Shown: positions 1-6,383 of the stretch, piece by piece
How positions within the stretch are numbered: the first letter of the stretch is position 1
Layout of the letters: each line of letters opens with the position of its first letter
Assembly: GCA_009774465.1 (NCBI GenBank)
Contig: VSNT01000155.1
Coordinates: 1-7,618 of the forward strand
Source: Lachnospiraceae bacterium
Lineage (GTDB): Bacteria; Bacillota_A; Clostridia; Lachnospirales; Lachnospiraceae
Direction: 5' to 3'
Length of the DNA: 7,618 nucleotides
Notes under the pieces: model-generated
The model's database searches: none
What the model saw: only the letters and a program-made list of their open reading frames with translations
What the model was told of the DNA's origin: nothing
Program-made: the position numbers and the translations under genes

Positions 1-55
1 CAGTTATAAAATATACACCTTCAATTATACTTTTTATTTTATCAACAATAAACAT
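1..55 (-). CDS. 5' end of a next gene in the operon (partial)
   Basis: After the GT2 stop, the minus strand has GGAG (70-67), then TTG ATG at 58-53. The frame stays open to the window edge: MFIVDKIKSIIEGVYFIT. TTG at 58 would be 8 nt from GGAG and ATG at 55 would be 11 nt away; I chose ATG. Only 18 residues are visible, mixed basic and hydrophobic, so no family can be named. Same strand, an SD and short spacing support continuation of the operon, but 18 codons could stay open by chance. Confidence 0.5.
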   Translation of the reverse strand, partial: MFIVDKIKSIIEGVYFIT

Positions 56-81
56 CAACTATTTATCTCCAATCATATTTA

Positions 82-909
82 TCAGCTTTTTTTAAATTCT
101 TTATTTAATAAAATATACCCAATAATAGATATATAACTATATATATATTGAGGAAGTTCCTTTATCTTTGAGGTTTTTATATGGTATCTGAAATACGAAT
201 ATGCCGGTAAACCCTTGGGCGAAAATAACAACTTCAAACGCTTTCTTCTTGTTAATGAATAGTCATGATATGTTCCTTTTAAACTATTTCTTTGCGCCTC
301 ACCTACATAATCAGCAGCAACAAAAATAGGAAATCCAGTCTGCAACATTCTATATGAATAGTCAAAATCTCCACATGCATGCTGATATTTCCCGTCAATT
401 ATTCCCACTTTTTTCACAATTTCCCTATCTATCAAAAAGCAATTCCAATTTGCCCAATTACACTCTTGCAGCCTTCCATTAGGCTGCAGTAAAATTTTAT
501 CTGCGTTTCTTCCTCCATATGTACAATTATTTTCAAAGGACATTGAACCAACTATACCACAACTTTTTCCTGCCTTTTCATAAGATTCCAGCATAATTTG
601 TATTACATTGTCCTTAAAATCTGTATCGTCATTCACCATCAAATAAAAATCATAGTTTTCTTTAACCGCTTCTTTCATTGCCATATGCATACTCTTACAC
701 CAATACAATTTTCCTGTTCCTGTAAGCAGTACTACGTTTTCAAAACATTCTTTCAGCATTTCAGGCGTTCCATCTGTAGAGCCATCATCACACACATATA
801 TCTTACAACTTACATCAGCACATCTCATTACGGATTGATTAAGTTGTAAAATACTCCTTTTTGTCAAGTTTTTTCTATTATGACTGCACATTACAATTGC
901 CAATTTCAT
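82..909 (-). CDS. GT2-type (GT-A) glycosyltransferase
   Basis: This 275-residue inverting glycosyltransferase probably adds a sugar to the growing repeat unit. The GT-A fold motifs appear in order: IVMCSHNR (5-12) at the first strand, VCDDGSTDGT (39-48) for nucleotide binding, VNDDTDF (92-98) as the metal-binding DxD region, and GDFDYSYR (180-187) as the likely catalytic-base region. This layout recalls rhamnosyltransferase-like GT2 proteins, but the donor is unknown. The C-terminal 40 residues are Tyr/Ile rich (QYIYSYISIIGYIL) and could sit at the membrane surface. The ATG overlaps the GT4 stop as ATGA (906-909). The only SD-like GAGG is 13 nt away, so translation probably depends on coupling. 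An AT-dinucleotide stretch near 127-150 encodes the Tyr/Ile tail. Confidence 0.88.
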   Translation of the reverse strand: MKLAIVMCSHNRKNLTKRSILQLNQSVMRCADVSCKIYVCDDGSTDGTPEMLKECFENVVLLTGTGKLYWCKSMHMAMKEAVKENYDFYLMVNDDTDFKDNVIQIMLESYEKAGKSCGIVGSMSFENNCTYGGRNADKILLQPNGRLQECNWANWNCFLIDREIVKKVGIIDGKYQHACGDFDYSYRMLQTGFPIFVAADYVGEAQRNSLKGTYHDYSLTRRKRLKLLFSPKGLPAYSYFRYHIKTSKIKELPQYIYSYISIIGYILLNKEFKKS

Positions 910-2132
910 TCTTCAACTATTTCCTCAATCAATTTTAGATATTGTTTTGAAACATTTTCTTCACTATACATACGCGCTGTTTCAACAGCTTTATCGCTAA
1001 TCTGCTTTAATTCCATTTCGGGAAGGCTGATTATTGTTTCCAAACATCCTGCAATTTCATCTACATCATATGGATTTACAAGAAATCCATTTTCCCCATC
1101 AACAATAACGCCATCAATTCCCTCTCCTCTGGATCCTATTGTAATACATCCGGAAGACATTGCTTCCAAATAAACCAAACCAAAAGTTTCATGATATGAC
1201 GGCATAATAAACAAATCTGCCTCTCTCATGTAGGCATATACCTCATCTCTATGCTTTCGCCCTGCAAAATCTACATACTCTTCTATTTCTAAATCTTCAG
1301 TGATCTTTCGTAATTTTTTCTCATAATTACCTGTTCCAATAATTGTAAGCTTAAGCATATTTTTATCAATAAGCTTTTTCATGCTGTAGAGAATTTGCTG
1401 AACTCCTTTTTGCTCTATCAATGATCCTGCATATAAAATGTTAACTTGTCGTCTGGATAAGTTAAGCCAATCTCTATTTTTACTTTCGTTCATGGGAACG
1501 CTGGACAGTATTATATTACTTGTCAAATTAGGCAGTCCTGCCTCTTTCGCCCTATTATAAATAGCCTCACTTCTGGAGAATATTTTATCAAAATTATTTT
1601 TTAATAAATCAACTCTGCCTTTCACTATTTTGGGACCTTTAAAAAGCCTGTCTAAATCACTTCTGTGAAGAACTGCCAGTTTTGAGATATTTTTAAACAT
1701 CAACCCTATATAATACATTACATTAAAAGTAGGCATATGTGAAATAATAATATCAGGCTGCAAACTTATTTTTTTTAATGAATTGTTGATTTTTTTTGCT
1801 ATTCTCCTATAAAAAAAACATCCAATAATTTTATTATGCGGAAATGACAAATACTTAACTGTATAAACCCTTATTCCTTCCACTTCATAATATGCCGGTA
1901 CTTTATTATAAATATTATCGCGTCCAAGCAGTAATCCAATTTCATTTTTTAACCATCGTTTCCACCCCATAGGAATCTCTCTAATACAAAACACATTGTT
2001 TTCTTTACTCCAATGTTTTACCAAATCATAAATCGCAGATGTTCCTATGCCCAATTCCCGTTCGAAATCTTCTTCCAGTCCCCAAAACAACTCAGTGATT
2101 ATAATAATATTCATTTTGTAAGACTCTCCCAT
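906..2132 (-). CDS. GT4-type (GT-B) glycosyltransferase
   Basis: This 408-residue retaining glycosyltransferase probably adds a sugar to the lipid-linked repeat unit at the inner face of the membrane. The C-terminal GT1/GT4 domain is clear: ILYAGSLIEQKG (232-243), IIGTGNYEKKL (264-274), FAGRKHRDEVYAYMREADLFIMPS (289-312 in sequence), the E-x7-E pair Glu315/Glu323 in HETFGLVYLEAM, and GENGFLV (346-352). The N-terminal half is the variable acceptor domain. The start is uncertain. The ATG at 2132 has AAAGG 7 nt upstream, whereas the ATG at 2114 (MNIIIITELFW, a more typical GT4 opening) has GGGAGAG in front. Donor and acceptor cannot be read from the sequence. It begins 2 nt after wbuX and ends in an ATGA overlap with the next gene. 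Three 8-base homopolymers lie close together in its first half. Confidence 0.88.
   Translation of the reverse strand: MGESYKMNIIIITELFWGLEEDFERELGIGTSAIYDLVKHWSKENNVFCIREIPMGWKRWLKNEIGLLLGRDNIYNKVPAYYEVEGIRVYTVKYLSFPHNKIIGCFFYRRIAKKINNSLKKISLQPDIIISHMPTFNVMYYIGLMFKNISKLAVLHRSDLDRLFKGPKIVKGRVDLLKNNFDKIFSRSEAIYNRAKEAGLPNLTSNIILSSVPMNESKNRDWLNLSRRQVNILYAGSLIEQKGVQQILYSMKKLIDKNMLKLTIIGTGNYEKKLRKITEDLEIEEYVDFAGRKHRDEVYAYMREADLFIMPSYHETFGLVYLEAMSSGCITIGSRGEGIDGVIVDGENGFLVNPYDVDEIAGCLETIISLPEMELKQISDKAVETARMYSEENVSKQYLKLIEEIVEE
2124..2130 (-). promoter_or_regulatory. Shine-Dalgarno that may favour the internal GT4 start
   Basis: GGGAGAG overlaps the first annotated ATG (2132-2130) and ends 9 nt before the second in-frame ATG (2114-2112). 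Starting there removes MGESYK and leaves MNIIIITE, which matches how GT4 enzymes usually begin. The upstream ATG has a weaker AAAGG at 7 nt. The sequence alone does not decide between them. Confidence 0.4.
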
Positions 2133-2134
2133 TA

Positions 2135-3256
2135 TTAAGCCTTTATTATCTTTTCTTTAATTCCAACACAAAAACCAACCATCCTCTTATTATTACGATA
2201 ATCATCCTCTGTCTTAGCAGGCATTGCCAATATCTGGCTCCATTCCATTTCAGAAATGTCCAGCTTTTTCATTACATACTTTCGTTCCTCTTCCAAATCA
2301 CTCTTTTCACCAGGCAATATTGCAATTTCTTTTAATCCATCTTCTCTTGTCATCTCTCCGCCAACAATCAAGCTCGAAATATGATCACGTCTCTTATCCC
2401 ATCCCCATTTTTGTGGCAGATAAACTTCCTGGAAAAATTTTGTGAACCTTGATTCATAATGTTTTCCACCATAATATTTCCAATCAAATTCTTTTTCCAG
2501 TAACTCAATGGCCTTTTTCTTCGAATACTGAATATAATCCAGCGGAAAAATCACCTTTACTTTATGCAGTATCGGATACATAAAATACATCTCCCAAAAA
2601 TTTTGATGAGGATATTTTCTTAAACTAATTTTGCCTCTTCCACATTTTTTATATACGTCCTTTATATTTCTCCAGTCCCTATTGGAATACTGATAGGCTG
2701 TAGATAATATCCCTTCCGTTGCAAGATTGTTTCCATTCAAAACATACTTAACTCCAAATTTTTTTGCCATCTGAGCACAGGCAGCAATAAAACAATGATC
2801 CTGTGGAACATCAAGATTTGCAAGTCCTGAAAACATATAAGCTCTTTGCAATTCTTTCATAGTCGGCCAATCCACAACTACTGTATGAAGATCATACTCT
2901 AATTTTTTGCACATATTCTCAATGTTTTGAACTGCCAATTCTGAATTCCATCCTGCATCTACATGTACTGCTAAAACCCTTAGCCCATACTTTTTTGCAA
3001 GATAAGCCATAAATGAACTATCTACGCCGCCTGAAATTCCCAATAAACAATCGTATTCTTTCCCTTTCCCGTCTGCTTTGATTGTATTAAAAATATCCTC
3101 TAATTTTTTCTCCCCATTTATCTTTTTATATTCTATTCTTTTTACTGCTGCATCATAAGCATGACAATAATTGCAAATTCCATCAGCATCTAAAATCAGA
3201 TCAGGATCACTCGTTGTATCCATAATACATCGTTTACATATCTTATATTCACTCAT
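2135..3256 (-). CDS. wbuX: N-acetyl sugar amidotransferase (WbpG/WbuX-like, PP-loop)
   Basis: This 373-residue ATP-dependent enzyme should activate the carbonyl of an acetamido group on a nucleotide sugar and replace it with nitrogen, giving an acetamidino group. Ammonia would come from the HisH/HisF-like pair. The N-terminus has two CxxC pairs (Cys7/Cys10 and Cys28/Cys31) that look like a metal-binding knuckle. A PP-loop ATP pyrophosphatase motif SGGVDS lies at 75-80. LNGNNLATEG in the middle resembles the conserved sugar-amidotransferase segment. Length fits the family. It starts 5 nt after the HisF-like stop, with GGAG 11 nt upstream. Known relatives act in Pseudomonas O-antigen (WbpG) and in pseudaminic or legionaminic acid pathways (PseA type). 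The upstream wlbABC-like genes favour a diacetamido uronic acid as substrate here, which is inference. Confidence 0.9.
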   Translation of the reverse strand: MSEYKICKRCIMDTTSDPDLILDADGICNYCHAYDAAVKRIEYKKINGEKKLEDIFNTIKADGKGKEYDCLLGISGGVDSSFMAYLAKKYGLRVLAVHVDAGWNSELAVQNIENMCKKLEYDLHTVVVDWPTMKELQRAYMFSGLANLDVPQDHCFIAACAQMAKKFGVKYVLNGNNLATEGILSTAYQYSNRDWRNIKDVYKKCGRGKISLRKYPHQNFWEMYFMYPILHKVKVIFPLDYIQYSKKKAIELLEKEFDWKYYGGKHYESRFTKFFQEVYLPQKWGWDKRRDHISSLIVGGEMTREDGLKEIAILPGEKSDLEEERKYVMKKLDISEMEWSQILAMPAKTEDDYRNNKRMVGFCVGIKEKIIKA

Positions 3257-3261
3257 GTTTT

Positions 3262-4035
3262 TTATAACTCCTTATAAATTCCCTTCTGTATCAAGGTCTC
3301 TTCATCTGGAAAATTAATTAATACAGCATTTCTATTTCCAAAGTATACAAATACACTGCCAGCCGCTGCAGCATGTACACCTGTCGCATCCAGCACTTTC
3401 TTAATATCCTCTATGTTCCCAGCACCTCCACATGCTATCACAGGTATTTTAACATTCGACACTACTTTTGAAATCGTTTTTATATCATATCCTATTTTCA
3501 TTCCATCTCTTTCTATAGAATACAAAAGTATCTCTCCCACGCCCAGTTTTTCAGCTTTCTTTGCCAGTTCTAATGGGCTAAATTTCGTCTTCTGCATTGC
3601 ATCCACTGTATAACATTTTTCTTTTCCAAACTTCGTTCTATAATCAATTGATGCAATAATGCTCTGTGAACCAAAATAGGCTACTGCTTCTTTGACTATT
3701 TCCGGTTTATGAACCAATGTCGTATTTAATATTACCTTTTCAAACCCTATAGAAAAAATTTCTTTCATTTGCATAATATTTGTTATGCCGCCTCCGTAAC
3801 TTAAGGGCATAAATGCTTCTGATGCCATGCTTTTCAAAAGTTCTACATCTGGCAATTTCCCTTTTTGGGAAGCTTCAATATCCAGTATGCAAAGTTCATC
3901 CACACTTTTTTCATTGAATATCTTAATTGCGTTAATAGGATCTCCTAAATAATCTGGATTCTTAAACCGCTTTGTTTTTACCAAATTTCCTCCACTGATT
4001 AACAGCGTAGGAATTATTCTGGGCCTGCTATACAA
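3262..4035 (-). CDS. wbuZ: HisF-like (beta/alpha)8 acetamidino-modification protein (WbuZ/HisF2 type)
   Basis: This 257-residue TIM barrel is related to the cyclase subunit of imidazole glycerol phosphate synthase. Aligned to Thermotoga HisF from memory (a constant offset of one residue), the catalytic Asp11 is Leu12 here (RIIPTLLIS). The second Asp (130) is kept as Asp131. The ammonia-gate residues Arg5, Glu46, Lys99 and Glu167 are kept as Arg6, Glu47, Lys100 and Glu168. The phosphate-site glycines remain (YGGGIT 80-85, CGGAGN 202-207), as does ERDG (175-178). It therefore probably channels ammonia from HisH to the amidotransferase rather than making imidazole glycerol phosphate. The start is TTG; the first internal ATG (Met70) would delete the front of the barrel. 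The C-terminus VFVYFGNRNAVLINFP resembles HisF2/WbuZ rather than HisF. Confidence 0.88.
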   Translation of the reverse strand: MYSRPRIIPTLLISGGNLVKTKRFKNPDYLGDPINAIKIFNEKSVDELCILDIEASQKGKLPDVELLKSMASEAFMPLSYGGGITNIMQMKEIFSIGFEKVILNTTLVHKPEIVKEAVAYFGSQSIIASIDYRTKFGKEKCYTVDAMQKTKFSPLELAKKAEKLGVGEILLYSIERDGMKIGYDIKTISKVVSNVKIPVIACGGAGNIEDIKKVLDATGVHAAAAGSVFVYFGNRNAVLINFPDEETLIQKGIYKEL

Positions 4036-4037
4036 TT

Positions 4038-4652
4038 CTAATACTCCTTTACAAAATTCTTAAATAATTTTATGCCAAACTGATGACTTTTCTCTGGATG
4101 AAATTGAACTCCTAAAATATTGTCATGAGCAACTGCTGCTGTAAATTCATATCCATATTCACATGTCATTAAAACGTTCTTTTCACAATCACATTTTGCA
4201 TGGAAACTATGCACAAAATAATATCTTTGATTATTATCCAGATCTCTGACAAGTGGGCACTCGCAATTTTTCAAATTCACGTAATCCCACCCCATATGTG
4301 GAACCTTATATTCTGCATTTAGTCGAAATTTAATATTATCAAATGGAATCAAATTCAATCCCGGCTCTGTTCCCTCCTCGCTGCTTCTTCCCAATAATTG
4401 CATTCCCAGGCAAATACCCAAAATTGGTTTTTTTTCAATTCTGGCAAAATCCTGTATAATATTAACCAAATTATATTTTTGTAAATTATGCATTCCGGCA
4501 TCAAATGATCCAACTCCCGGCAATATTATTTTATCCGCATGTTGAATTACTGCAAGTTCATGACTAACCACCACATTTTTTTCACCAACTTTATACAAAA
4601 TATTTAATATTGAACCTACATTTCCCATGCCATAATCAAGAATAACTATCAT
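4038..4652 (-). CDS. hisH: HisH-like class I glutaminase for sugar amidation
   Basis: This 204-residue glutamine amidotransferase subunit should hydrolyse glutamine and pass ammonia to the adjacent HisF-like barrel. It shows the full class I glutaminase set: oxyanion-hole segment PGVGSF (45-50), nucleophile elbow GICLGMQLL with Cys81 (79-87), and FHPEKSH with His185 and Glu187 completing the triad. VPHMGWD (117-123) is the usual HisH interface region. Length is normal. The ATG has AAAGG 7 nt upstream. It is followed after 2 nt by the HisF-like gene and then by the sugar amidotransferase. No other histidine-biosynthesis gene is nearby, so this is better read as the HisH2/WbuY-type paralogue of polysaccharide loci than as the histidine-pathway enzyme. 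The family is certain; the role is inferred from context. Confidence 0.9.
   Translation of the reverse strand: MIVILDYGMGNVGSILNILYKVGEKNVVVSHELAVIQHADKIILPGVGSFDAGMHNLQKYNLVNIIQDFARIEKKPILGICLGMQLLGRSSEEGTEPGLNLIPFDNIKFRLNAEYKVPHMGWDYVNLKNCECPLVRDLDNNQRYYFVHSFHAKCDCEKNVLMTCEYGYEFTAAVAHDNILGVQFHPEKSHQFGIKLFKNFVKEY
4044..4050 (-). promoter_or_regulatory. Ribosome-binding site fixing a TTG start for the HisF-like gene
   Basis: AAAGGAG on the minus strand, within the last codons of the HisH-like gene, ends 8 nt before the TTG at 4035-4033. It is one of the strongest Shine-Dalgarno matches in the window. There is no upstream in-frame ATG or GTG. This supports TTG as the real start and suggests translational coupling to the upstream gene. 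Confidence 0.65.
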
Positions 4653-4694
4653 CCCAATGCCTTTCTTACAAGAGCTATTGCTTTAAATCTCTGT

Positions 4695-4723
4695 ATCTTA
4701 ACCCTTAATTTTTCTCAATTCAA
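4695..4723 (-). promoter_or_regulatory. Candidate sigma70-type promoter ahead of the amidation block
   Basis: In the 75-nt gap between the aminotransferase and the HisH-like gene, the minus strand has TTGAAT (4723-4718), exactly 17 nt of AT-rich spacer, and TAAGAT (4700-4695). Each hexamer matches its consensus at four of six positions. A start would fall around 4685-4690, leaving a short leader before the ATG at 4652. Such weak matches are common in AT-rich DNA, so this is only a candidate. The position between two functional modules is what makes it worth listing. Confidence 0.25.
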
Positions 4724-4727
4724 TCTA

Positions 4728-5863
4728 TTATTTCTTCCCTTCTAATAGTCCATACAATTTTTCCACTACAAAAATCACATCCACTTCTTTCATATATGGA
4801 TGTATCGGTAAAGACAGGCATCTTTTACAAACTTTTTCTGTCACTGAATATACCATATCTTCTCTTAAATATTTCACAAATGCCTCTTGCTGATGCATGC
4901 CTTTCATATAATAAATCATTGTGGGAATTTCATCTTTTTTTAAAGCCTCCTGGACGTAATCTCTTTGACTTTGATTTTGAAATAAAATTGTATATTGCGC
5001 CCAACTGGAAAAAAATGTATTCTTAACTGCCGGAGTCTTTACAATGCATTTTAATTTCTCTGAATATTGTTTTGCTGCATCATTAATTAAATTTAGTTCC
5101 ATACCTTCAAAACAATCAAATTTAGCCAACAGCACTGCTGCCTGCACAGTATCTAATCTGGAGTTTAAACCAATCCTCACGTTATCATACTTGTCCGCGC
5201 CTTTCCCATGCACCTTATAAGACCGGATCAGTTCTGCCCATTCATCACAATCTGTGAACACCGCACCACCATCTCCGTAGCATCCCAGCGGTTTCGCCGG
5301 GAAAAACGAAGTTGTTGAAATATCCCCGAAGCTGCAGGCCTTTTTTTCTCCAATTCTTCCACCAAACCCCTGGGCACCATCCTCGAGCAGAAGTAAATTA
5401 TATTTCTGTGTAATTTTCCTGATTTCCGGATAATCTGCAGGTTGTCCAAATAAATCAACTGCAATCACTACTTTAGGAACAAGTTTTCCTTCTTGAATCA
5501 CATTTTGAATCGCTTCTTCCAAAGATTCCGGCGACAAATTAAAAGTATCCTTATCTACGTCAACAAATACAGGAGTTGCCTGAACCCAGGGTACCACCTC
5601 TCCTGTGGAAAAAAGGTGAAATCCGGAACAAATACTGCGTCGCCTTCCCCTATTTCCCAGGCCATTAATGCCAACTGCAGGGCATCTGTCCCATTGGCAC
5701 AGGTAATACAATGTTTCACCCCTACATAATCAGCCAGTTTTTCTTCCAACTGACTTACTGGTTCTCCTCCAATAAAGTGACTGCTTAACAGTACATTTTG
5801 AATAGCGGAATCAATGGCTGTCTTATTTTTTAAGTATTGGGTTTTTAAATCACGGAATTCCAT
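4728..5863 (-). pseudogene. wlbC: DegT/DnrJ/EryC1 PLP aminotransferase (WlbC/WbpE-like), split by a -1 frameshift
   Basis: This gene should transaminate the 3-keto intermediate to UDP-GlcNAc(3NH2)A using PLP, normally with glutamate as donor. The first frame (5863-5555) gives residues 1-85 ending DFTFF, then 17 foreign residues and TAG. The family sequence resumes with STGEVVPW in the -1 frame and runs to TAA at 4728. Restoring one T in the coding-strand T6 run (5614-5609) would give 378 residues, normal for the family. Joined motifs are ANGTDALQLAL (56-66), VDLFGQPADYPEI (136-148), EDGAQGFGG (161-169) with the PLP-ring Asp162, and SFFPAKPLGCYGDGG (186-200) with Schiff-base Lys191. Start: GAGG 6 nt before ATG, overlapping the wlbB end. 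The break may be a sequencing error, slippage-based phase variation, recoding, or true loss. Both halves otherwise look under selection, so I would not call it long dead. Confidence 0.85.
5569..5614 (-). other. U6 homopolymer followed by a possible stem-loop at the frameshift site
   Basis: The mRNA reads ACC UUU UUU CCA at the point where the aminotransferase frame is lost (U6 at 5614-5609). Two bases further on, ACAGGAG (5606-5600) can pair with CTCCTGT (5575-5569), a perfect 7-bp stem with a 24-nt loop. A run plus a downstream stem resembles a -1 recoding signal. However, the run is not a perfect X-XXY-YYZ heptamer, because C precedes the six Us. The 2-nt spacing is also shorter than the usual 5-9 nt. 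Function is uncertain; the sequence elements themselves are directly visible. Confidence 0.3.
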
Positions 5864-5864
5864 T

Positions 5865-6371
5865 TTAATCCTCGAATTTTTCTACAATATTGCCTTTTTC
5901 GTCCACTTTCCCGATAACCCTTGCAGGCACCCCTGCCATCAATGCATAATCAGGAACATCTTTGGTTACTACTGCCCCTGCCGCTACCATAGCGTATTTG
6001 CCCACTGTATGACCACATACAATAGTTGCATTGGCTCCGATACTGGCCCCTTCTCTGACAAGAGTCTTTTTATAATTCTCATGCCCTTTGGGGAATCTTG
6101 CACGAGGTGTCAGATCGTTGGTAAATACACAAGATGGTCCAAGAAAAACGCCATCTTCAATTTCAACTCCCTCATACACTGATACATTATTCTGAATTTT
6201 TACTTCATTGCCAATAATCACATGATTAGATATGTTTACATTTTGTCCCAAGGAGCACTTCTCTCCAATCACTGCACCTGACTGGACATGACTGAAATGC
6301 CATATCTTTGTATGATCGCCAATTTTTACTTTATCATCAATATAACTGGATTCATGTACAAAATAACTCAT
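5865..6371 (-). CDS. wlbB: Left-handed beta-helix UDP-3-amino-sugar N-acetyltransferase (WlbB/WbpD-like)
   Basis: This 168-residue trimeric-type acyltransferase is expected to transfer acetyl from acetyl-CoA to the 3-amino group of UDP-2-acetamido-3-amino-2,3-dideoxy-glucuronate. Hexapeptide repeats ([LIV]-G-x-x-x-x) run through most of the chain (about residues 11-80 and 105-152). Typical WbpD/WlbB signatures are KIWHFSHV (22-29), KIQNNVSVYEGVEIEDGVFLGP (58-79 in sequence) and CVFTND (81-86), followed by an extended PRARFP loop. The C-terminus has the AGVPARVIG segment (146-154) common to these enzymes. It lies 12 nt after the dehydrogenase and 1 nt before the aminotransferase. GAGG lies 5 nt upstream of its ATG. 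The family call is strong; the exact sugar substrate rests on the operon. Confidence 0.9.
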   Translation of the reverse strand: MSYFVHESSYIDDKVKIGDHTKIWHFSHVQSGAVIGEKCSLGQNVNISNHVIIGNEVKIQNNVSVYEGVEIEDGVFLGPSCVFTNDLTPRARFPKGHENYKKTLVREGASIGANATIVCGHTVGKYAMVAAGAVVTKDVPDYALMAGVPARVIGKVDEKGNIVEKFED

Positions 6372-6383
6372 AAAGGCCTCACA

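Noticed and set aside
127..150. AT-dinucleotide-rich stretch as a microsatellite
   Set aside because: It is imperfect, lies in frame in the GT2 gene and is explained by its Tyr/Ile-rich C-terminus.
3262..4652. Histidine biosynthesis hisHF pair
   Set aside because: No other his genes are present, the HisF-like protein lacks the first catalytic Asp, and the pair is directly followed by a sugar amidotransferase in a polysaccharide cluster.
5228..5464. A 78-codon minus-strand frame within the aminotransferase gene
   Set aside because: It is an alternate frame of the conserved PLP-lysine region, and its translation has no recognisable motifs.
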